Of a stretch of 64,000 nucleotides of DNA, positions 20,403 to 34,600 are shown piece by piece. Both the position numbers and the translations under genes were made by a program. The stretch covers positions 4,528,501 to 4,592,500 of the forward strand of contig NC_063260.1 in NCBI RefSeq assembly GCF_019578655.1, given 5' to 3'. The notes under the pieces were generated by a model, which was not told where the DNA came from, did not search any database, and saw only the letters and a program-made list of their open reading frames with translations. Origin of the DNA: Ricinus communis (Eukaryota > Streptophyta > Magnoliopsida > Malpighiales > Euphorbiaceae). Position 1 is the first letter of the stretch. Every line of letters starts with the position of its first letter.

Positions 20403-23400
20403 ATGGAAGGTGAGGTGGGACCCAACGCCGACACTTCCCTCGGGCCATCATCTCCGCCGCATGATTCTGATGTGACTCCCGTCGGATCTCCCGATGACAC
20501 CCTACATGACGACGTTCACGCCCTACCGTCTGATGAGGATCACGGGCACGACCACGAGGAAGATGCTGACGTGGAACACGATCTAGATCAAGATCAGCAT
20601 TCTGGGCCCGCTGATCGAACCGAGGTCCTCAAGGCCAAGATCGTTAAACAGGCGAGCCCTTTTCTTTTTGTATCATTATTCATTTTTGATTTGAAATTTT
20701 GTTTAATGACTTACAAACTGTGTATTGCTTTTCTCAAAGCAAATTCAGCCGTCTAATTTATTTGCGTGTAATGTTTGGTTGCTCGGAATTGCATAGAAGA
20801 AGTATATGGGAATGACTTATTTCTAATACATGGTCAATTGATTGAAAATAAAATGCATGCACCCCGCACTTCATGTTAAGCAGAAATTTCTTTGTCACTA
20901 TCAACTTGCAGCTTCTGAGGTCAAATGTTTCGACATGTATTATTAAGTCACTGGTTGCTGTACTGCAGGTAGAATACTACTTTAGCGATGAAAATTTACC
21001 CACTGATAAGCATATGATAGGTTTAATCAAGAAGAACAAGGAAGGTTTTGGTATGTACCTCATCCTTCGCCCTGATTTTCTCTGTCTTTGTCTATATTGA
21101 GTTCATGTAAATGTGCTGAGTTTTCAGGAGTATAAAGTTTTATGTGGATACATATCTTTGCATTAACAATGGATTTTAGACGCCGATGCTAGCACCCACT
21201 TAAATAGAAGAAGAAATTGGAAATTCAGCTTTCTAAAATCATGTCTTTGTGTTTATAGTTTATGTAGAAATTCCTCCTATTTGTATGGCTGTGGATCATT
21301 GATCAATAAATCTAGAGAGATTTTGAATGGCACAATGTCTCTCCTTTCTGTTGGGTGGTTTTATGTTCTCCCACAGTTCTCTTTTACTTTCAACTGAGGA
21401 GACAAATAAACTGGAAATAACTTGATAATTTAAGTCATCATGCAAATTTGTTTTAAATTGTATAAGAGCTGCAGTAGAAATTGCTGTAAATTAATGCATT
21501 CAGACTGGATTTTAGTCATTTACTTGAAAGAAATCATTCATATGGTGTTAAGCTATTTTTTGTGCTTGGTGAAGGATTGTGGGGAATGAACTTTATAGCC
21601 TGATAACTGATAGAACATCTTTTGTAATTTACTTTTTTCACAAGCAACCTTCTATTTTTGCCAAATCTATCATTTTAGTTGACCTTAAGATTCCCTGGTA
21701 ATCTTTTTGTTACAAAGTATATAATTTGACTAGTTAAGAGGGTTTTAAGATTTTAATTTAAAATAATAATTCTAAAATATGCATGCTTGATAAACTACAA
21801 TCCAGATGTTTCTTGCATGCATTGGGACCACCAATGGCTGTTCTGATTGGCCCTTATTATAGCATATCACGTGGAAGACTTGAAAAGATGGTAGAGGCTT
21901 TTCCCATTTGATTGTGTTGCTTTGCATCTTCTGATTGTACACTAAATCTTTTTGATATTTTTCTCTTAGAAAGTGGACCTCTTTTTTTTTTCTTATAAGT
22001 AAAACGGAGGGTATCATAAACAATTTGACTGCTCTGAAAATCACTCTTTTATCACCATTGGGAAGTCAAGAATAGAGATATTGAAAATGATGAAATGAAA
22101 CAGGTACTTCTGACAAGTTGCCTGCCCTGGATGTTTTCCTGGTGCAGCCAATCTAAGTTGTGCCGTACTCCTGGGGTTGCTCTGAATGACTTCACAACAA
22201 TCTCTTATCTGATTTTATTCTCTATTCATCAATATAACTAATGGTGTTCTTTAGCTTATGTCTTTTGCTTTTGAGAGTGAAGATTTGACCTCTGTTTTCA
22301 AGTACTTGTTACTTTTTATGATACTAAATATTTACATGTGCTTTTTTTATACCGACAGAAATGTTTTTATGAACTAGTAAAAAAAAAGGATCTTGTTCAC
22401 GTTTTACATGGATTTTTCTAGCTTCTATAAGGTCAAATTTCTTCCATTCTCCGAATAACATGTTATGGATTTATTAATTGGATAGCTGATATAAGTTTTT
22501 GCAGACAATGATTATTTTGTTACAATATTGGTGTTACTCTCTTTGGCTATTGTGCATTATCTTTTTATGACTCATGCTCTGGGTCCCAAGCGGATCTTTG
22601 CTCTATCTTTTTATATGGATTGCTTATACTTATGAGTTCATGTTATGTTCTTTATTTCTTTTGCAGTTCCCATCACAATCTTTGCTTCCTTTAGGAAAAT
22701 GAAGAAGCTCACCCGAGACCATTCAGTTATTGTTGCTGCACTCAGGGAGTCTTCCTTTCTGGTAACTAGTTTTATCATCTTCTATGATGGTCATGGAAAC
22801 TAGAGTTTTCACATGATTACTGTGTTTTCACTTGTACTCTATAAATACCTGTTTGGGACTGCTGTTAGATGTAAAAAAAAAAAGCAGGGTTATGATTCTT
22901 TTTGATTTAATGTATTAATTTTTAAATTTTTTTCATAAATTGCTTTTGGAAAGAGCATCTGTTCACCTGCTTCTCTCCAAAAGCAGTTCTCAAACCTCAA
23001 AAAAGCAAAAAAAAAAAGAAAGTAATAAAAATTTTGAAAGCACTTTTTCCAAAAAAATCCTAAACCGAGGAAGAAAAAAGTTTGGAATTCATTGATTTGC
23101 TTTCAATCTACTACAGGTTGTGAGCTCAGATGGAAAGAAAGTGAAGCGCCTGCACCCTTTTCCAGTTGCTGCTATTAAGGACCCAAAGGTATTTTTGGAA
23201 CTTGCTTTTTACCCCTCTTATTATTGATATGTTATATGCATAAACTTTGGGACATCTTGTGGACCCTAGTTATGCACTGTTCTAGTAGAGAATCTTCCGG
23301 AGGATCACTCAGTAGAGAACATCCGGCGAATATTTGGTGAAGCTGGGAAGTATGCATTTTATTCCTTTCTTCTTCTTCTTGTTCTTCCATTATAAATTTA

Positions 23401-24797
23401 CAGTCCTTGTTAGATTGTATTATGCTTACCATATCTTACTACACATCAGGATAAAGCACATCTCAATTCGTGATCCACATGCTATGGAAGAGTCAAAAAA
23501 AGGTAGCAAAGCTGATATTCTGATTAGCAGCAAGGTATAGAACTCTTTCAAGTTCCAAAATTTTCATTCCTCTTACATTGATCGTTCAATCAAGAGGGAT
23601 TGACCTATTTGGGACGTTTTATTACCCTGAATATGTGTTTATTTATTTATTTATCTATTTGGGGTGGGTGGTGGGTGTTGTGACGTTATGTAGCAGGCAT
23701 TGCTCAAAGAAAAAACCTACTAATGCAGTATTCTAATATATTATGTAGTTGCATGCTCTAGTGGAGTATGACAGTGTCGAGGCTGCAGAAAAAGCTGTGA
23801 GTATCAATTCTTGTGTTGAAAACTAATTTCATTTAGTTTATAATGCATGCTTATGTAAAGTTGTCTCTTTTTTGGTAATTGAATCAGGTGGCTGCATTAA
23901 ACAATGAACAGGACTGGAGAAATGGTTTGCGGGTCAAGCTTCTCAAGCAAACAGTAAGGATTATGTCTGCCTTCTACACCTCTCACAGTAATGGGTTTGA
24001 TATTAATTTTCTGGCTATAGGGCAAATATGGACAGAGGAAACAACCCTGGAGAGATGTTGATGCTGAAAAGCATAACAATGGACGAGCATCTCATCAGAC
24101 GGGGGATGAAGAAAATCATCACCCAAGTGAGCACCATGATGATACACCTGATGAAGAGGTAACTGTTGCTCAACTCCTTTTAAGCCGTCATTTATGTTAT
24201 CTATGGTATCCCTTGATGACATAATTGTATTAGTTCATTTGTATTGTTAGTTGAGCTAAGCTTTTAACAGGAGATAATTTTCCTTTTCTGAGAGTTATAT
24301 AGGTTTTTTAATTGGGTGAAAATTGTAAAGGGATAATACATCCTTTTGAGATAAATTTGGTCGCACTGGATGCGGCTTTTGCTCATTGACTGGATTCTGG
24401 TTAAAATTATTCTGAATAGTGGTATTATATAATAATTGGCTATCTAATTTGTGAATCCATCCATCTAATTCATTTCAGGATGGAGAGTACATATCGAAGG
24501 AGAAACCTGGGCAGCGAGCTCGAAACCGAGGAAGGCAAAGGAGGAACAAATATCGGGCTACAAACGGGCTTGGTATTTTGATATGCTGGTTTTGCTTTTG
24601 ATATCTGTGTGTTGTATATTTGCAAAGTCTCAATATTGCTGTGTTTCCCTTTCCTAGGTCATGGTTCTACATCATGCGCCCATCACATTGAGCCCTCAAA
24701 GCCGCCTCCTGGCCCTAAAATGCCTGATGGAACTAGAGGATTTACAATGGGAAGAGGCAGGCGTCCTGTACCCGATCAAAATCAACAAGCAGTATAA
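20403..24797 (+). CDS. LARP6A: La-related protein, LARP6 group
   Basis: Eleven exons: 20403-20651, 20969-21050, 22667-22761, 23117-23188, 23270-23349, 23450-23534, 23749-23796, 23888-23953, 24021-24158, 24479-24572, 24658-24797, giving about 382 residues. LARP6 proteins bind RNA, including poly(A)-binding-protein-linked mRNPs in plants. An acidic His/Asp-rich tail (1-70) is followed by a La motif (about 72-160, with KQVEYYFSDENLPTDKHM and the KLTRDHSVIVAALRES helix), an RRM-like domain (about 168-260, starting CTVLVENLPEDHSVENIRR), a basic linker and a C-terminal SUZ-C-like stretch, GPKMPDGTRGFTMGRGRRP. The first intron has a GC donor (20652). ATG 20403 is the first in frame. The gene symbol is from recall of the Arabidopsis LARP6a, b and c set; the exact paralogue is inferred. 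Intron 2 (1.6 kb) is long. Confidence 0.92.
22941..22985. repeat. Perfect-like hairpin in LARP6 intron 3
   Basis: TGCTTTTGGAAAGAGCA and TGCTTCTCTCCAAAAGCA are near-complementary with a loop of about 10 bases. A-rich and T-rich flanks make it look like the centre of a decayed MITE. Confidence 0.5.
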
Positions 24798-25690
24798 CTC
24801 GTTACATATGTAATATTATGTGTATGTTGCCGTATGATTTATAGCGACAAGTGGCGAGTTAATGTGTTTATGGTAATTTTATAAAGCAGTGTGGAGTGGA
24901 AGATGAAAGTGGGTGTTTGTACTACTGAATTGCTTTTTACATGTATTGGTGTCGTTCTGGAAATGAACTCCCAACAAAACTGTAGTACAGTACAGGGCTC
25001 TTGTTTTTGTATTTGCCTGTATCATCTTGTAGAAATACACCCTACCTGCTTGCCAGTTATTCTTAATTTTTATTTTTTCTTTTCCATTTTGAGCCATCAT
25101 AAGGCATTTGTGAAGGGAGAAAGTTTCCAGGCAGATTCCATCTATACCATTTTTCATGCAGAGACATATACTTAGTATAAACATTCTATTACTATTAGCA
25201 GACTAACCAGAGCCATAATTATAACTAACTAAGTTTTTTCCATTTTTTCATTTACTCATCTTTTTATTTCACTGCACAAGGTATCTTTTTTCACTTTCTA
25301 TCTTTTCCTTCCATTTTCTCCTATAAACTTCCATTTTTACTTCTTTTACTCCCATTGTTTTTCTCTTTCAACCGGAAGAGCAAGAGGTAAAGCTATCAAA
25401 TTTAAAGCTGAAAATTAAAAAAAAAAAAAATTCATATAAAAAATGCACAAACATTAAATTGTAAAAAGAGAGAAAAATCATTTTGCCCGTCAGTAACCCG
25501 TTAACCGGCTAATTATACCAGTTCATACAGTCATACTCGGTGGCCAAAACGAAACCAGAAAATTAGGTCCAAAGGGTTTAAGGAAAAAGGGTTAAAACCC
25601 AGAAAACCCACCGTTTCTTTAATTCTCCTCTGTCTCTCCGACTTACATTTGATTTGAAATATATTATTGTTTATTATTATTATTTTTATT
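24798..25690. other. LARP6 3' region and TPR-gene promoter
   Basis: The proximal 300-400 bases probably hold the LARP6 3' untranslated region and the last 150 the leader of the TPR gene. No additional gene is supported. Confidence 0.45.
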
Positions 25691-28600
25691 ATGTATAATC
25701 TGCGACGAGTAACAGCAAGTTTCCTAAAAAGGATTCCCCTTTCTTCTCATATCTTCAATCCTTCCTCTAGACTATACACCAATGCGTTGATCAATTCACT
25801 CTCGAGTAATTATCTTTCTAATAGTTTTTTTTCTTACATCATTGTTTAATTTTATCCAGTGATTCTCATTTTTCTTAATCTCAGCTAATAGAAGGATATT
25901 ATTTTCGTATAAATATGGTAATTATGGAGATTCTAGTTCGAGGATGAATTATAAAGATGGTTATATATGGAGTATCATAGCTGGACAAGCTGGTACGGTA
26001 ATTTTATTAAATATTATGTCATTTATTTGAGTTGTTCTGTACTTGCAATTTTTATTTTCTTTTTTTAATTCATTTCTTGAGTTGTTTACTTCTTAAACAT
26101 CTTGTTTAAAAAATTCTAGTATATGTAAGAAAGAATTCAGTTTGAATTGAATTCAGCTCAGTAGATTCTCATGTTTGGAAACCTTACAGTTGCTAGAATT
26201 CAACTCTAATGCATTTTAAAAGAAATGAAATCATGCTAATAGTGACATGATTTTGCGAGAATTCATTCCAATTGAGCTCTTGCAAATGTTGACGTTTCTG
26301 TGTATTTTTATTGCTTTCATTTGGCTGATCCTAGAATCTTAACTTATCTTTAGTCCGCAGGAAACTTTGATTTCCTGGATTAATGGTGTAGTGCTTTTGA
26401 GAGGAAAACTTGTAGCTTCGATTATTGTTAAGGTCATGAGTGCCTAAATTTATCTACTGTTTGAGCCTTTTCTTTTCTGCTACTTCTGCAGTTTATTACC
26501 ACTTGAGTGCATTCTTTACCATATTACTCGCCACAATTTATACACAAAATAGTATACATGACTTCATATTGGTTCTAAGATGGGTTTTTGCTTTAACTCC
26601 TGGTAAGGATGAGTTGATCTAATACAATAGAAGATAATATTGCATTACTGCAATTACTTGACGGAGATGAATAAAGATTTTCAGTCTCTTGTGTCGGATG
26701 CATCATTTTAATACTAATATTGTGGCAACAATGACTAATATGTTCAGATGTTATTCATGATTTACTTTTTAAATAAAATGGGTGACTTCTGATATGCAGG
26801 AGAAAATCAGCATTAAAGTATTCTTTATTTTCCTCCCACTAATCTGACTTCTGATCCTCATCATGTGACTTTTGGATATATGCTTGTTCTCCTGAAATTT
26901 CATATGATCTTGAGAAAGGGAATATGTGTCACTTATGCAGCTGTTAGTTTCATTGGGATCATAATTCTTAATTGATTGGGTACTATGAACATCTTTTGGC
27001 GCTTGTATTACCAGTGAACTGATGTCAGCTTTTGGCATTGTTGCTGATATTTTACAGCAATCATTCTTGGGATAAATGCCAATCCTGTCTTAGCAAACGC
27101 ATCAAATGAAAGTAATTCTGAAACTGAATCAGAGGGGGCTAATGTAATTGGATTACGCAAAATTGAGGATGGTTCTGTAATATCCAATATACATACTTCT
27201 AAATGGAGAATATTTACCGATAATGGCAGGGCATACTTCCTCCAGGCAAGCATATCTGTCCCTGTGCCTCATTGTGTTCTCACTTTCAATTATTTATTTA
27301 TTTTAATTTTATATTAAAATCTATATTTACTCAACATTTGGTCACTGTTTTTATATAGGGTAAATTGGATGAAGCTGAAAAGTTCTTCCTTTCTGCTCTA
27401 GAAGAAGCTAAGAAAGGTTTTGGGAATCGAGAGCCCCATGTTGCTTCTGCTTGCAACAATTTGGTGGGTCTCCCTAAAAAATTTATGGATGGTTTTAAAT
27501 GCGCTTGTCCTTTTCTTGGTTCTAGTCTAGATTTAGTAATAATACTCTTTTGGTGATGCAACTGTTCTGTTTTGGTTCAAAATTGTCCATCGCTGTAATT
27601 CATTTCAAACCAATTTGTATAAGATTAAGAATGAAATGCAAGGTTCAAACTGTGAAGCTATTGCATTTTTGTCCAAGGTTTCTCCTATTTACTTTTATAT
27701 GTTTAAAGGAATCCTTTTTTATTTAACTAAAGCACTGGCTTTATTTTATTATTATTTTTTCAAAAGAGACCAAGTTTTATTCTTTTGACATCCCTTGAAA
27801 TTCTCAGGCATTTTAAATAAGCTATTACTAGAGAATCCAATTGATGAGAATCTTCATCATTCAAAATATCTCAGGAATTGCTGAAAATTAGCTAAGTTGA
27901 AAAGTGTAAGAAGGGGTTGGCGGAACCGTGGGGTTGGTTTAGGGGCTTTACCATCCGTTTCACCCTAAAGGCTTATCCTAGAGTTGAAGTAAATCACTTC
28001 TAACAAAGTGTGAAGTCTTGTCAAACTGTTTTCTAGAAAGCATCTAAAATGTATTGTCAAACTTGCTCAAATGAGAAGTAATAGTTTCGTCTTGCTATTT
28101 TGTCCAGGCAGAGCTATATAGAGTCAAGAAGGCATTTGATAAAGCAGAACCTTTGTATTTGGAGGCTGTAAACATACTGGAGGAATCATTTGGTCCAGAT
28201 GATATACGGTAAAGCATTATTAATCGAATTGGGGAAAAGTCCTTAATGTCAGCTTGAGTTCTCATAGTTATCAAGTCTCTTTGAATGTAGGTTTCATTTT
28301 TCTCAAATATGCCATATGATTGATAATGATGTTTTCTTTTACCTAAGTTTGTAGAGTAATGATAGTTATTTAAGTATTGGTCAACTTGGTAAGGAATATG
28401 CATCCATTGGACTTGAAAAGTGGAACTGCAAACTTCAAAATAAATGGTCAGGGATGTTTGCTTTACACATAGGTGATAAAGTTGAAAAGTATAGTGTTGC
28501 CAGTGACTATTGGTGTGCACAAGAAAGGGTGATTATGCTCTGACCTCTGGAGTAATCTTGTGAAGGTCTGAGAGGGTCAGATTTAAACAGCATTTCTTTT

Positions 28601-31600
28601 CCTTTGTTATATTTGAGCAACAGGGTTCACTTTTGGAAAGTTCTATTTGGTGGAGATATACTGCTCAAACTACAGTTCATGTGACTTGGGAGCATATCAA
28701 GGGGCATAATCGTTTTTCGAGTATCATTTCATGATTGGGAGATGGATTTGAGTGTGAGAATTTCATTTTATAAATGAGGAAAGGAAAAATATGGAAAGTA
28801 GCTGGGTTTTACCTGTGGATACATGTAATATTCTTAACTGATTTATGTTTGTAGGGTAACAAAACAATGATATTACGTAGTGGGTTGCAAATTTTTCTTG
28901 TTGTACTGGTATTCGAAATTCTGGATAGAAAAATTCCTAATAACTAGCAAAAGCTCAACTTTAACTTAAGAAATTAATTAGAATTAGAAATTCTTACAAG
29001 ACTCGTAGACTTAATTTGCAAAAATAGCCTTAAATTGCAGGATGCAGAAATAACTGTTCTCCCCTAGTAAGTGAACAAACACAACTCATAAATTACATTC
29101 ATAATTCCTTTTTGCTTTTTTGGTGGCTTCTTTTTATTCTTCTTTGGCACCTACAGGCTACAGTAGAGTAAAGGTAATCAACCCCAAAATCCCTAATTAA
29201 TTTTCTTTTATTTATTTCTTACACTGTTTATTAAGTGACCTATCAAATGATGCCACAAATTCTTGTTTGAATGTTGCATGAGAATCCCACACAAGATGGC
29301 CCCAAATTTGCCATATTTGAAATTAGATGAAAATCACTAGCAGTGTTCTTTCCCATGGCTCCATGTCTATTTTGCTTTCAGGCTTCAAGCATTTCTGGTT
29401 TAATGGAAATCATCTTTTGAGCTACATGCAGATAATTATGGTCTATTTTCATCATTGTTACTCATGCAAGTAATCCTCTTATATCACAGCGTGGGGGCTG
29501 CCTTTCACAATCTTGGACAGTTTTATCTTATGCAGCGCAAACTAGAAGAAGCTCGTAATTGCTACGAGGTAATTCTGTTATCAGTATATCTCTTGCCCAT
29601 CATGGATCAGAGCCAAATTCAGAATTTAAGCTTTATATGTTTCTGCATATTTTATTTTTCCTCATCTTTCTGTTTTCAGTTGCATCAAGATATGAATGCA
29701 GTGTCATTGAAAGCTTTTCTTTGCCATGGAATTCATTTTTAACTCTTAAAGATTTTTTAATATAGTTTTAGTTTCCTGTGAATAGCTCATACTCTTAGAG
29801 ATGAAAATTATCCATAGCTCATTGTAAATTCATATACAGAGTTGTTATGGGTGTTATTTAGTTCTTATTTCATTTTCTTAAACTCTTGTTCTCCTTTTTA
29901 GTATCCCATTCTTATCATCCACTAATGCTACCAGGTTTTAGACACCAGGACTGTTGTACCAATATTCTTAAACCCTAGGAATGTCAGCTGTAATAATAGT
30001 ACCTGTTGTTTTATCTTGATTAAACATAAAAACTTCTACTTTTTCTCGGGCTGTGTTTTAGTTTGTTTCCATTGATCGAATACTTTCTGGTACACTGTCT
30101 AATTGCATTTTAAAATGTTAAGTTATGCAGTAGAACAATGACATTCTGGATATCTATATATGTGCTATCAATGTTTCTATTAATTTCTATTCTTGCATTT
30201 ATATGCAACCAATTGTATTTCTATGGCCAAGGCAGTATTGTTTTCAGTCTGTGACTAAACCAGGACAGAACAAGTCTATGACTAATTTCTTCTCTAGTAT
30301 GTACTGACAAGTTATGCTGATCTGGTTCTTCTTCCCGTCGATTTTCTTTGGGCAGCGTGCTTTAAAGGTACGAACAAATGCTATATAAATTTTGTGTAGA
30401 TAGCCACTCTGAGATTGTGATTTCTTGTTTGTTTTCTGCTCAAATTGACTTTGCTGCTCAGATTCTTAACTTGAAATTTAAAGTTCTAAGTTGTAACACT
30501 AAATAATCTTTCAGATAAAGAGGCATGTTCTGGGACATGATCATACTGATTATGCAGATACAATGTATCATCTTGGAACGGTAAAGTTCTCTCTCTCTCT
30601 TTTTGCTACCATAATTGCTTCTGTTTTCTATTAAGGTTCATTTTCTATCTTCATTCTCATAGTATTTTGCAGTATAGTAAGACAATCTAAAAGAAAGTAA
30701 AAGAGAGAGTGACATACTTACCATGAAGATGTAATTTGAGATGCACTTTTCAAAATATGGTTAAGTTCAAATTTTTTTCTTTCTCATTGCTAAGTATTTA
30801 TAGATTTTGGACTAACAATTCAATTAAGTCTTTACTTTTAAACTCCCATTTTCAAATGTACCCTTAAGTAACTTTAGATGATATTTTAAGTACTTGTTTT
30901 AGTTTCGACGATAATTCTGGTTCAAGTATTGCTACTTATCCTGTCTGTTTTCTGTTGCCTAGACCCATCTGTTGTGGTATGCTGCTAGCTGTTTGTTGTT
31001 TACAGCTCGACTTTAAGATTCATTGGTCAGAGAGTTTAGGACAAGTTACGCACATCAGGAAGAGTGACATATCCTTTTAGTTCAAATTAAAGTTAATAAC
31101 TTGTATGCCTGTAGTCTGTAGAGGTGCATTATGTGTGACAGTATAGTGTATCCATTTATAAATTGTGCAAGCTTGACGTGTTGTAATTTTTACATTCCTT
31201 TTACCTAAAAGAAAATTATTCCTTTTTGAATATCTAGTTAATCGCATTCATGGTTTCCTTAATTGATTGAAGTATCAGTAAAAAGAAGAAGTGCCTGGTT
31301 TTTAAGGAGCTCAGCAGTGCATATTTTAAATTAAATTCTATGTTTTAATGAAACATGTCTAATTTTAAAGGAAAAAGCACAGAAAATCATGAAAACCATC
31401 ATATTTGGCATTGTGGTTCCAGTTTTTACTTTGTAGTAGAGAATGCGAGTTTCAATAGGAAAAGAAGGGAAAAATATAATTAAATCGTGATCTGGATGGT
31501 CCAAATTGGGCTATAAGGTTCATAATCTAAAAATCTTCAAGGGCAGTATTTATTAATCAAAATTCTTTTGTTTGATCCCCTTCTTTCTATCTGTTTGCTT

Positions 31601-34600
31601 TCTGTAGTTAGTCAACATAAATATCTATATGATTACCATTAGGTGCTATATCTGCAAGGAAAAGAAAAGGACGCCGAAGACCTTATTCAGGATTCTATTC
31701 AAATATTAGAGGTGCATGACTATGTTACTGAAGATTATTGGTGGTTGTGAGTTTTCTTATACTTTGACTTAACGTCACTCGTATGGCTTCCATTTCGCGT
31801 TTATTCATATAGGGAGCTGGACAAGGGGAGTCAATTATGTGCATAAGGAGATTGCGATATCTCTCTCAGGTTGTACACTGACATGGTTCATTTTTAACAA
31901 GTAGAATATATTCTTCCTGCTTGATGGTTAAAGCTTAATATATTTATTAAAATATATTGATTTATTGTACTTATTAATTAATTAATTAATTATATATATA
32001 TTAATATTTATATATTATTGATATATTATAGATTTATACTCAAGTTCTATTTATGCTATGTATATGTGTTACTCATGCTAAAGTTTAGTGCCATCGCTTG
32101 GTACTACCATCTCTTATATCTGCCTGGCTACTTTGCTTCTCAGTCTTGCTTTTTAGTTGTATGATATTTGAAAAGGGGGCTCATGATTAGCAGATTTTTG
32201 TGTTAATTTTGTGGTGGCAAAATTGTTCTTAACTTTGTAAAATGTTGGCCCAGCAACTCCCTTTTTCACTTTTATCTATGTATACTCTTGGAACCAGAGT
32301 GGAGTATGAGAAAAGTAGGGAAAATAGAGAAAGGAGGAGAGAGAGAGAGAGAGAGAGAGGATTTTACATGATAAGTAAAAACTAAATTCTGTACTTCTGC
32401 ATTATGAATAAAGAAATATTGGAACAAAAATGAGATTGAATGTACTGAAAAAAAAATTACTTATAGAAACCAACCTAATACTATATTTGTTTGAACCATG
32501 ATTTCTTTCCTTTCCCAAGAATTTCTTTGTTTCCTTGTGAATGTTATTAGTAGCATTATCCTACCAAAGAAACTATCATGTGCTTTATCTGTTTCCCTAA
32601 TTTTGTTGTATTCTTGGTTATTCAGATCTACTTGAAATCCAATAGAGTTGCAGAAGCTGAGAATGTGCAGAGAAAGGTCCTGCATATTATGGAATTATTG
32701 AAGGTTTGATCTTGATTTGTATTTTTCTTTTGGCTCTCTATCTCATCTGCAAAATGTTTCAATCTGAGAATTCTGCTGTATTCTATTTTTTCCATGCTGT
32801 GTGCACATGGCATGTTCATGCTTTAGAATTAAGAGTCTCACATCTACTGTAGTAACCTTTTTCCGTTACTATGTTTGGTCTAAGATCATTGTTTTTGTCT
32901 CTTCATTTTGAGGTCCAATTTCTGTTGCAATTGCTTCCATTAAGCAAATCACTTACTCACCAAAGCATCCCTCCCTTGTACTGGACATGTCTCTGTTTTT
33001 CCACTAGCTCACGCAATAGATCCCTTTTTCTTTTTCTCATTTCACTTGGGTGCTCATTTTTCCTTTCTACAAACATTGTTTGAACTCCTTTCATTAGCCC
33101 TGGTTCTTTTATGGAGTTTTTGGATGCTTTTTGCCTTTCAGGATTAACTTCTTGGTTCTATCATTACCTAAAGCTTGTGTTTTTCCTCTATTCTCTTGCT
33201 TTCATTTCCCTCCTTTTCTTGTGTTCACCCTATCAACATTCTTTTTATATTAATCGTCAAAAGAGAAATACATTAGATTGTGCTTAGAAAGTGTATGATG
33301 GCTGTTGGCTTGTTGATGTATCATGTTGGGAAAGAACGTATTATAATTACATGTACTTGTACAGTATAATATTATATCCGAAGTTTGTTAGGGGAATTTT
33401 AAGCTTTTAAATGGGATGCCTTTCCTTGCAGCATTCAGATTTATCTGACTGTTGGCTATTATCTAATTATTACCACCATAAGATTTTAGGGCCTCCTCCT
33501 TTATAATTATCTATTGCAGTCATCAGTTCTTTACCTTAATAGCTATCTTTTAAGACAGGGATGGAATTCTATGGACACTGTGATTACAGCTGAAAGCTTG
33601 GCCCTGACTTTACAGGCAGCTGGGAGCTTAAAAGAAGCACGAGAGCTTCTAGAAAGGTATGTGCTGATAGAGTAGTCATGTAGATTGAAAGAATTTATTG
33701 TTTGTAAATTAGTTTTAATTTTTCTTTTATTTTTAGATGTTTGGACGCTCGCAAAACCTTGCTTCCTCAAGATCACATCCAGGTTTACTTTTTGATGCAG
33801 TTCAATTCAGAAACTATTTACTGAGAGAAAATCGATAAATGGCTAAATTATTTTATTCCCAATATCTTAAAGATATTTAAATACGATATATAAAACAATT
33901 TAAGGTAAGTTGACTATACAAGAATATGGCAGCTAATACATTAATTCCTACATTAAAGGAAATAATACAGCTATATACATGCTAACTGAAAGGAGTTGGT
34001 AATTGATATAATTTTAATGATAACTTATGACATGGGGATCTGATTTCCTTCCCCCTTTGCTACTTTAAATTCTATACACTGCTGATTGCTTGCAACGTTG
34101 CTAATTGGAGTAAGTTAAGAATCGCCTATCACTTGTATCAAATCAAACTCGTTCTGTCCCCATTGGCAGATTGGTGCTAACATGCTTCACATTGCAAGGG
34201 TGGTAATGCTGAATGCAAATCGACTTAGAAAGATTTCTATTTCTGAAGCAATTGCAGAGCTTGATAAGGCAAAAGATCTTCTGTACAATTCAACAAGGTT
34301 TGTCTTTTCTTATCCTACGAAAATTAATCGAGGAAGAAAGTATTTTCTTGCATATTGCATTCATCAATCTTCTACATATATATATACAAGTATCAATCCT
34401 ATACTAGAAATGAGTTCTATTCTAAAGAGGAAGATAGAATCCTAATCAATTCCTATTTTATTTACATTCCTATTATTCTGTAACATTTGCAAAACAAACT
34501 CGTAAGTAGAGGAATACGAGTTTTCTTAATTGTCCTTTTATGTCTTTTGAAATTCTTTTCCTTTACCTTTCTTACCATTACTTTGTGGGTTTCCTTTGGT

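Noticed and set aside
20258..20500. Minus-strand frame over the LARP6 start
   Set aside because: It is the antisense shadow of the acidic N-terminal exon.
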